From the NCBI GenBank assembly GCA_021161885.1, contig JAGGZS010000274.1, positions 1-5,124 of the forward strand: 5,124 nt of DNA. The letters run 5' to 3'. The position numbers and the translations under genes were made by a program. Shown piece after piece: positions 1 through 5,124 of the stretch. Within the stretch, counting starts at the first letter, position 1. Every line of letters starts with the position of its first letter. This DNA is from a bacterium (GTDB taxonomy: Bacteria > Auribacterota > Auribacteria > Auribacterales > Auribacteraceae). Under the pieces are notes generated by a model. It saw nothing but the letters and a program-made list of their open reading frames with translations. It ran no database searches and had not been told where the DNA came from.

Positions 1-5
1 AAATA

Positions 6-1943
6 ATGCAAACTTTTGAGTTTCAAACTGAAACGAAACAACTGCTCGACTTAATGATTCATTCCATTTACTCAAACAAAGACATTTTTCTCAGAGAACT
101 TATATCTAACAGCTCGGACGCTATCGATAAACTAAAATTTAAAATGCTGACAGATAGAGACCTCGAACCCGATGCGGGCGACCCGGAAATCAGGATAGAA
201 ACCGATAAAGATAAAAAAATACTGTCCATAATTGATAACGGCATAGGAATGAGCCAGAATGAAGTTAAAAAATATATCGGCACAATAGCAAAATCCGGCA
301 GTAAAGAATTTTTATCTTTGCTTAAAGAGAATAAAGATAAAGGATTAACACCGGAACTGATAGGGCAATTCGGCGTAGGGCTTTATTCCTGTTTTATGGT
401 TGCCGACAAAGTAACAATCACTACACGCAAAGCAGGAGAAAAACAAGGCACTTTCTGGGAATCAACAGGCGACGGCACTTATTGCATTGACACAGTGGAT
501 AAAAAATCTGTGGGCACGGTAATATCACTTCACCTTAAACCCTCAGATACAGAAGATGGGCTTCACGATTATTTAGACGAATACACAATCAGAGAAATTG
601 TCAAAAAATATTCCGACTACGTAGCTTATCCGATAAAAATGAAGGTGGAAAGGACAGAAATAGAACGCGACAAAAACGGTAAACCGAAAGAAGGCGTTGA
701 ACCGAAAAAAATAGTCGAGGATGAAACGTTAAACTCCATCAAAGCAATTTGGACAAGACCCGTCAATGAAGTAAAAGATGAAGAATATTCCGAATTTTAC
801 AAGCATATAAGCCATGACTGGAACGAACCGCTCGATAAAATTATCTTTAAGGCTGAAGGGGTATTCGAGTTCAGGGGACTCCTGTTTATACCGTCTAAAG
901 CCCCTTTCGACTTATATTACCGCGAATCATCACACGGGATTCACCTTTACATCAAACGGGTTTTCATAATGAAAGACTGCAAAGAACTTATACCCGATTA
1001 CCTAAGGTTTATTAAGGGAGTAATCGACTCCGAAGACCTTTCCTTAAACATATCACGTGAGATTTTACAGCAAAACCGCCAGATAAAAATCATAAAAAAT
1101 AAAATCGTATCAAAGGTGCTTGAAAAATTATCCGATCTTAAAAAAAATAACAAAGAACAATATCTTATTATATGGAAAGAATTCGGACAGGTTATCAAAG
1201 AAGGTATTTTTAACGATACTCAAAATAGGGAAAAACTACTTGAACTCGCTTTGTTCCCAAGCACAAACTCGCCGGATGAACTGACCGGCTTAAACGATTA
1301 TATAGAAAGAATGAAAGACGGGCAGGATGCTGTTTATTTTATGACCGGAAAATCACGCGAAGCGATAGAAAATTCACCTCACCTCGAAACGTTTAAGGAT
1401 AAAGGTTACGAAGTTCTTCTATTGACCGATCCAGTCGACGAAATATGGGTGCAGTATGTATTCAGCCATAAAGAAAAACCTTTAAAATCTATCGGTAAAG
1501 GCACTGTTGAACTCGGTACAGATGAGGAAAAGAAAAAAGCGAAAGAAAACTTGAAAAATCAGGAAAAAGATTATAAAGCCCTCTTGAAATTGATACAACT
1601 TAATCTTGATGAATACATCAAAGAGGTTCGTCTTTCCACCCGTTTAACCTCTTCACCGGTTTGCCTTGTAGGCGAAGCAGCCGATATGACCCCGCAAATG
1701 GAAGAATTAATGCGTTCCATGGGGCAGTCAATGCCGAAAACCAAACGGATTCTGGAAGTGAACCCGTCACACCCTATTCTTGTTCAGCTTAAACAAAAAT
1801 TTGATAACAATAAAAAAGATCCGGTTTTAAAAGATTACTCCGAATTGCTGTACGGGCAAGCGCTTCTTGCTGAAGGAAACCAACCGCCTGACCCGGGCAA
1901 ATTCAGCAAATCTATTGCAGATTTAATGGCAAAAGCGTTATAA
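6..1943 (+). CDS. htpG: Molecular chaperone HtpG (bacterial Hsp90), complete
   Basis: HtpG is the cytosolic, homodimeric, ATP-driven Hsp90 chaperone that remodels client proteins, usually together with DnaK. The 645 residues cover the whole family; E. coli HtpG is 624. The N-terminal GHKL ATPase domain (about 1-215) shows the catalytic Glu31 and Mg/ATP-binding Asn35 in ELISNSSDAIDKL, Asp77 in DNGIGM (77-82), the lid segment GTIAKSGSKEF (92-102), the glycine loop GQFGVG (120-125) and Thr171 in GTVISLHL. A short charged stretch (about 215-240) leads into the middle domain, where SREILQQN (350-357) carries Arg351, the conserved gamma-phosphate-contacting Arg. The C-terminal dimerisation domain has RLTSSPV (546-552), a Met-rich helix and KRILEVNPSHP (580-590). 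The ATG is chosen because the family N-terminus begins here. Only five bases lie upstream, so its ribosome site and promoter are not visible. No key residue is missing. It converges on the kinase gene with a 13-base gap. Confidence 0.98.
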   Translation: MQTFEFQTETKQLLDLMIHSIYSNKDIFLRELISNSSDAIDKLKFKMLTDRDLEPDAGDPEIRIETDKDKKILSIIDNGIGMSQNEVKKYIGTIAKSGSKEFLSLLKENKDKGLTPELIGQFGVGLYSCFMVADKVTITTRKAGEKQGTFWESTGDGTYCIDTVDKKSVGTVISLHLKPSDTEDGLHDYLDEYTIREIVKKYSDYVAYPIKMKVERTEIERDKNGKPKEGVEPKKIVEDETLNSIKAIWTRPVNEVKDEEYSEFYKHISHDWNEPLDKIIFKAEGVFEFRGLLFIPSKAPFDLYYRESSHGIHLYIKRVFIMKDCKELIPDYLRFIKGVIDSEDLSLNISREILQQNRQIKIIKNKIVSKVLEKLSDLKKNNKEQYLIIWKEFGQVIKEGIFNDTQNREKLLELALFPSTNSPDELTGLNDYIERMKDGQDAVYFMTGKSREAIENSPHLETFKDKGYEVLLLTDPVDEIWVQYVFSHKEKPLKSIGKGTVELGTDEEKKKAKENLKNQEKDYKALLKLIQLNLDEYIKEVRLSTRLTSSPVCLVGEAADMTPQMEELMRSMGQSMPKTKRILEVNPSHPILVQLKQKFDNNKKDPVLKDYSELLYGQALLAEGNQPPDPGKFSKSIADLMAKAL

Positions 1944-1955
1944 AAAATTTTTTAT
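1940..1955. repeat. Perfect 16-bp A/T palindrome at the convergent junction
   Basis: ATAAAAAATTTTTTAT reads identically on both strands. It overlaps the htpG stop codon (1941-1943) and fills almost all of the 13-base gap before the kinase stop codon. It has no G/C pairs and no room for a loop, so it is a poor intrinsic terminator hairpin by itself. However, it gives each convergent transcript a run of six U residues. Such A/T tracts are also flexible or bent DNA. Any function is inferred. Confidence 0.4.
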
Positions 1956-1956
1956 G

Positions 1957-4900
1957 TTACAATATTTCGTTTAAAATATTACGAAGTTCATTCAGAGAAA
2001 ACGGTTTGCCGAGAAATGCCGCAAAACCGTTTTCTTTGTAATGGACAACAAGAGGGTCATTAGTGTAACCGCTCGATAAAATAGCCTTAACATTCTTATC
2101 TATCTTTTTAAGTTTTTTGACAGTATCGACCGGACTTGAATTACCCGGTATAGTAAGGTCAATAAACACAGCGTCAAACGGCAAAGATGAACTTACAGAC
2201 TTTTCATATACCGATATTGCCTCTTCACTGTTTCTAACGAATTGGTATTTATAATCTATTGACTGAAAAAATTCGCATAGAATTGACAAGACCAATTTAT
2301 CCGCCTCTAATATTAAAATATTAGCGTTTTTTTTGGGTTCTTTCAGAGGTTTTAGCTTTTTTTTATAAACGGGTCTACCTGAGGCAGGAAGGTAAATATA
2401 AACTGATGTTCCTTCATTTTGTTTAGATTCAATATTAATATAGCCGTCATGCCTTTTCAGGATAGAATAACAGATAGTCAACCCTAACCCGACATTCTTG
2501 TTTCTGGTGGTAAAATAAGGGTCGAATACCTTATCGATACTTGCTTCAGAGATGCCAACCCCTTTATCTTTAATGGAAATAAGCAAATATTTTCCGTTAT
2601 TTAGAGGTATTTTTTCATTGTTGTCATCTAACTCAATATTCTCACAAATAATTTCTATGATACCCCCGGTAGGCATTGCCTGATAAGAATTCAATACGAT
2701 ATTATGGATAACTTGGCTTATCTGGATATGGTCAACTTCAACAGCGTACAACGATTTGGGCATATGAAAAACAGGTTTTATGTTTGAACCTTTAAGTGTG
2801 AATTTAACGGTTTCTTTTATAATATCAGCTAATACGGTAGTCTGCTTTGCGGGAATTCCGCCTTTGGAAAATGTCAGCAGCTGCTGGCTTAGATACCTTG
2901 CCTGTTCAGACGCGGTCTCGGCTTGAGCCAATTTATTTAATAAGTCATTATTTTTTATTTTTGTCATAACCAGTGATATATTGCCTAATATACAAAAAAG
3001 TAAATTATTAAAATCATGGGCTATGCCTCCCGCTAATAGGCTTATTGATTCGAGTTTTTGCTTTTTCATCAGTTCGTTTAAAAGTTTTTTATGGTCGGTT
3101 ATATCGATTGCGGTTATGCCCACAAGAGGGTTTTTGTCATCCGTAGCCGTAATAAGCACACCGTTCATCAGCATGGGAAATTCCTGCCCGTCTTTGCGGA
3201 TATGGCAAATTTCTTTCACAGAAAAATCACCGTTCTTAAAAGTTTCGTAAAAAAGCCGTTCGGCAAAATCCAAATCTTTTTTTGAGAAAAAAACACTTAA
3301 ATTATTATCTTTTAATTCTTCAACCGTGTAACCATGGGTTTGAGCCATATAATTATTCACGTATATTATTTGTCCCTGAATATCAGCGATTACAGACCCA
3401 TAATTTGCCGAGTCGGAAATCGATTTAAACAATCTAAGTTCACTTTCAGTCTTTTTAATCTTTGTTGTGTCTGATACAACGCTTCCAAAACATAAAGGGA
3501 TATGCTTATCGTCATATATTACAAAACAAGATTCAAGGGTAGGTATCACCATACCATGTATGGATTTAACCGACAACTCGCCTGTCCAGACGCTTTGTTC
3601 CAGCATTAAAGGAATGACTTGGTTCTGAAACTTTTTTCTTACATCAGGAGGATAAAAACCAAGAAAATTTTTACCGATATAAGTGTCCGCATTATCAATG
3701 CCTAGCATTTTGCATAACGCAGGGTTCAAATAAGTAATATTATAGTTAAAATCTACCATAGCAAGCCCTTGACCCGACCCTTGCACAAACTTTTTAAAAA
3801 CAAAAAGTTCCTTTTTTGCTTTCTTAACTTTTAATGAATTAATCAAAAAAAGAATTAAGAAAAGAAACAAAACCGCTATTATAATCACGGCACTTATGAG
3901 AACAGGAATATTTTTGGAATAAAATGATATTGGTTTGTTAATGATAACTGAATTTGCCGGAATTTTTCTTTCAGAAATTTTCAGCTGTTTTAATTTATCA
4001 TAATCAAAAAAGAATTTATTAAAATCCCCAGTTAAAACAGGTATCGTATCAATCGGTTTGCCTCTTAATACAGATAACGCTGTATTAGCTATTTTCCGAT
4101 AATAACTTTTATCGTCAAGGACAACGCCGCCAACCGCTCCCTGATAAACATAATCTTCCAATACGCTATAAACAGGGACTGCACAGCTTGTTGAAATCAG
4201 CTGAAATACATCTGCGGCATCAAAGCATTTGCCTGTTGAGTCCATATAAAAACTAAGCAGAAGTATTATCGAGTTATCGGGCAAATTCCTAAGATGCCTC
4301 ACCAGCATATCCGATGATAGATTGTATAACTCAACAATCTGAACTTGTTGTTCAAACTCATCCTTAAAATTAGTTACTTGCCGGGCAGTGTAAATTCCGA
4401 CCGGAGTGTTATCGGAAATAACAAAAACGTGCTGTGTATCAGGGTGCAGGTTAAGAATCAAATTAAATGTATTCTTTACATTCAGCTCAACAAATATGCC
4501 TGTATATCCCCTGCCGAGTTTTGTAAAAAAACCTTTAATATTTTCTAACCCGCAAATTAAAAGAGGGGTATCGGGAAAAAGAGAATTTTTATACCGGTTG
4601 ACGAAAGATACGGCATAACTGTCAAACGCTATAACCATATCTAATTTAACGCCGGAATACTTAGCCTCTAACAAATCATAGTAAGCCGAGAACAGGTCGG
4701 TTGAGGCAAACCGTTTGGCGTCGAAATATTGCGTATATAATTCTATACGTTCAGCGCAATTGTCGAAAACAGAGCGTAATTCATCTGCGGGGTCACTCGT
4801 GCAGGCGAATCCTTCATGGTATGATTGTAAAACAAGAATATTTTGTTTGTTCTGTCTTGCCTGCGCTATTGAAGGAATGACCGCGCTAATTAATATATAA

Positions 4901-4980
4901 ATAATAAACGATTTCGCGGCGGACAATATCCGTTTACAAAAAATACGCTTTTCGGCAATTTTTGGCGATAAAACAGGCAT
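1957..4980 (-). CDS. Hybrid sensor histidine kinase (periplasmic ABC-type binding domain, PAS-PAS-HisKA-HATPase-REC)
   Basis: This membrane two-component sensor should autophosphorylate on His and pass the phosphate to its own receiver domain. The N-terminus is basic, then hydrophobic (about 24-38), ending in AQA (39-41), so it is a signal peptide or uncleaved anchor. Residues about 46-350 resemble the ABC_sub_bind family used as a sensor in many kinases: ILVLQSYH near the start, DMVIAFDSYAVSF (114-126), GAVGGVV (281-287) and FFFDYDKLKQLKI (323-335). One membrane span follows (about 358-381), then PAS domains at about 396-508 and 516-630. The HisKA H-box AGGIAHDFNNLL has phosphoacceptor His655. 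The ATPase core has Asn760/Asn764, DKGVGI (805-810), DPYFTT (820-825), GLGL (831-834) and GTS (857-859). The receiver (about 887-1005) has acceptor Asp941, Ser969/970 and Lys992-Pro993, but Glu892-Ala893 replaces the usual Asp-Asp pair. The next in-frame Met is residue 115, inside the sensor domain, so the start at 4980 is well supported. The ligand and the downstream partner are unknown. There is no DNA-binding or HPt domain. Confidence 0.95.
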   Translation of the reverse strand: MPVLSPKIAEKRIFCKRILSAAKSFIIYILISAVIPSIAQARQNKQNILVLQSYHEGFACTSDPADELRSVFDNCAERIELYTQYFDAKRFASTDLFSAYYDLLEAKYSGVKLDMVIAFDSYAVSFVNRYKNSLFPDTPLLICGLENIKGFFTKLGRGYTGIFVELNVKNTFNLILNLHPDTQHVFVISDNTPVGIYTARQVTNFKDEFEQQVQIVELYNLSSDMLVRHLRNLPDNSIILLLSFYMDSTGKCFDAADVFQLISTSCAVPVYSVLEDYVYQGAVGGVVLDDKSYYRKIANTALSVLRGKPIDTIPVLTGDFNKFFFDYDKLKQLKISERKIPANSVIINKPISFYSKNIPVLISAVIIIAVLFLFLILFLINSLKVKKAKKELFVFKKFVQGSGQGLAMVDFNYNITYLNPALCKMLGIDNADTYIGKNFLGFYPPDVRKKFQNQVIPLMLEQSVWTGELSVKSIHGMVIPTLESCFVIYDDKHIPLCFGSVVSDTTKIKKTESELRLFKSISDSANYGSVIADIQGQIIYVNNYMAQTHGYTVEELKDNNLSVFFSKKDLDFAERLFYETFKNGDFSVKEICHIRKDGQEFPMLMNGVLITATDDKNPLVGITAIDITDHKKLLNELMKKQKLESISLLAGGIAHDFNNLLFCILGNISLVMTKIKNNDLLNKLAQAETASEQARYLSQQLLTFSKGGIPAKQTTVLADIIKETVKFTLKGSNIKPVFHMPKSLYAVEVDHIQISQVIHNIVLNSYQAMPTGGIIEIICENIELDDNNEKIPLNNGKYLLISIKDKGVGISEASIDKVFDPYFTTRNKNVGLGLTICYSILKRHDGYINIESKQNEGTSVYIYLPASGRPVYKKKLKPLKEPKKNANILILEADKLVLSILCEFFQSIDYKYQFVRNSEEAISVYEKSVSSSLPFDAVFIDLTIPGNSSPVDTVKKLKKIDKNVKAILSSGYTNDPLVVHYKENGFAAFLGKPFSLNELRNILNEIL
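1993..2038 (+). terminator. Candidate intrinsic terminator of htpG, inside the kinase 3' coding end
   Basis: On the plus strand, bases 1993-2007 pair with 2024-2038 over 15 positions: 14 Watson-Crick pairs and one G-U at 1995/2036. Past a single-base bulge at 2023, two G-C pairs (2008-2009 with 2021-2022) close an 11-base loop. The core ACGGTTT/AAACCGT is flanked by an A-rich left arm (GAGAAA) and a U-rich right arm (TTTTCTTT), the usual plan of an A-tract/U-tract terminator. It begins 50 bases after the htpG stop. It overlaps kinase codons for roughly residues 981-996, which include the conserved receiver Lys992-Pro993. The G-U pair holds only in plus-strand RNA, because the minus strand has a C-A mismatch there. 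Assignment to htpG follows from orientation and distance and has not been shown experimentally. Confidence 0.5.
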
Positions 4981-4985
4981 ATATA

Positions 4986-4991
4986 TCCTTT
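4986..4991 (-). promoter_or_regulatory. Ribosome binding site of the hybrid kinase
   Basis: Read on the minus strand, AAAGGA is followed by a five-base spacer (TATAT) and then the ATG at 4980. This purine-rich Shine-Dalgarno match at normal spacing supports the annotated start, which also gives a complete export signal at the N-terminus. Confidence 0.75.
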
Positions 4992-5000
4992 ACAACTTTT

Positions 5001-5015
5001 ATTAAAAATTTTAAT
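5001..5015. repeat. Small A/T inverted repeat in the kinase leader
   Basis: Seven-base arms ATTAAAA and TTTTAAT flank a single central A, about 20 bases upstream of the kinase start codon and just before its ribosome site. The arms are pure A/T in an A/T-rich leader, so chance is a real explanation. It could be a protein-binding site or weak mRNA structure, but nothing more specific is visible. Confidence 0.2.
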
Positions 5016-5030
5016 TCTCAAAGATTAGCA

Positions 5031-5055
5031 TATTGTTTAACTAAGAAAAACAATA
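5031..5055. promoter_or_regulatory. Operator-like dyad TATTGTTT-N9-AAACAATA in the kinase leader
   Basis: Two perfect eight-base arms (5031-5038 and 5048-5055) are separated by nine bases and span 25 bp. That geometry suits a dimeric helix-turn-helix regulator bound on one face of the helix. The dyad lies between the proposed promoter and the start codon, beginning roughly ten bases past the expected transcription start, so a bound protein there could block elongation or initiation. As RNA the arms would form a weak, mostly A-U stem with no U-run after it, so a terminator is unlikely. I do not recognise the sequence as the site of a named regulator. Confidence 0.3.
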
Positions 5056-5072
5056 ATTTATCTATTCTTTTA

Positions 5073-5101
5073 TTTATAGTTGGACCAAAGCTAAGAGTAA
5101 A
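5073..5101 (-). promoter_or_regulatory. Candidate sigma-70-type promoter of the hybrid kinase
   Basis: On the minus strand a -35 element TTTACT (5096-5101, four of six consensus bases) is followed by a 17-base spacer and a -10 element TATAAA (5073-5078, five of six). This predicts a start near 5066 and a leader of about 85 bases. It is the best-spaced pair in the 144 bases upstream of the kinase. Promoter-like hexamers are common in A/T-rich DNA, so confidence is limited. No sigma-54 GG-N10-GC element was seen in this leader. Confidence 0.4.
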
Positions 5102-5124
5102 TGCCTAACTTTATAGCTTGAAAC

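Noticed and set aside
68..1198. Minus-strand open frames (68-283 and 998-1198) opposite htpG
   Set aside because: Both lie across highly conserved HtpG segments (ATPase domain and catalytic Arg loop), and their products look like reverse-frame composition with no domain.
1908..1924. Hairpin AAATCT-ATTGC-AGATTT near the htpG 3' end, considered as the kinase terminator
   Set aside because: The stem is only six mostly A-T pairs, and no U-run follows it on the minus strand. No convincing terminator for the kinase was found within htpG.
2981..3285. Two overlapping plus-strand open frames (2981-3250 and 3091-3285) opposite the kinase
   Set aside because: They lie antisense to the PAS2/HisKA region, whose protein motifs are intact and family-typical. 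Their products show no recognisable domain, and I saw no reason to prefer them over the kinase frame.
4345..4900. Short plus-strand open frames (4345-4548, 4406-4618, 4715-4900) opposite the periplasmic domain
   Set aside because: They are antisense to a well-matched sensor domain and overlap one another, and their products have no recognisable motif. They are best explained as by-products of the coding strand.
6..4980. htpG and the kinase as a functional chaperone-signalling unit
   Set aside because: The genes are convergent and cannot share a transcript in sense. Adjacency alone in one window is not evidence of a joint role.
5088..5119. Inverted repeat AAGCTA ... TAGCTT around the proposed -35 region
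   Set aside because: The arms are only six bases with a 20-base separation, which is easily expected by chance in A/T-rich DNA.

Overview
The window is A+T-rich and holds two long, intact protein genes that face each other. On the plus strand is htpG, the bacterial Hsp90 chaperone, whose start codon lies five bases from the left edge. On the minus strand is a 1007-residue hybrid sensor histidine kinase. The kinase has a signal sequence or anchor, a periplasmic domain resembling ABC substrate-binding proteins, one membrane span, two PAS domains, a histidine kinase core and a C-terminal receiver domain. Its export signal and extracytoplasmic sensor domain suggest a Gram-negative (diderm) bacterium. 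From general knowledge, this sensor architecture and the AHDFNN-type H-box are common in Desulfobacterota/Deltaproteobacteria and other environmental bacteria. The sequence alone does not fix the phylum.

Layout: htpG occupies bases 6-1943, then 13 bases separate its stop codon from the kinase stop codon, and the kinase runs from 4980 down to 1957. The last 144 bases (4981-5124) are a non-coding leader for the kinase. It contains a clear Shine-Dalgarno sequence, a plausible sigma-70-type promoter and A+T-rich dyads that could be operators. The convergent junction is too short for a separate terminator. The best terminator candidate for htpG is a long hairpin with a U-rich 3' arm, about 50 bases past the htpG stop and inside the last codons of the kinase gene.

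The two genes are convergent, so they are not an operon and nothing shows a functional link between them. htpG looks like an ordinary housekeeping or stress chaperone. The kinase looks like an orphan two-component sensor, since no separate response regulator, HPt protein or transporter gene is in view. Its most unusual feature is the receiver domain. The phosphoacceptor Asp and conserved Lys are kept, but the usual Asp-Asp metal-binding pair is Glu-Ala. I found no mobile element, CRISPR array, tRNA or rRNA, and no convincing evidence of a wholly new system.
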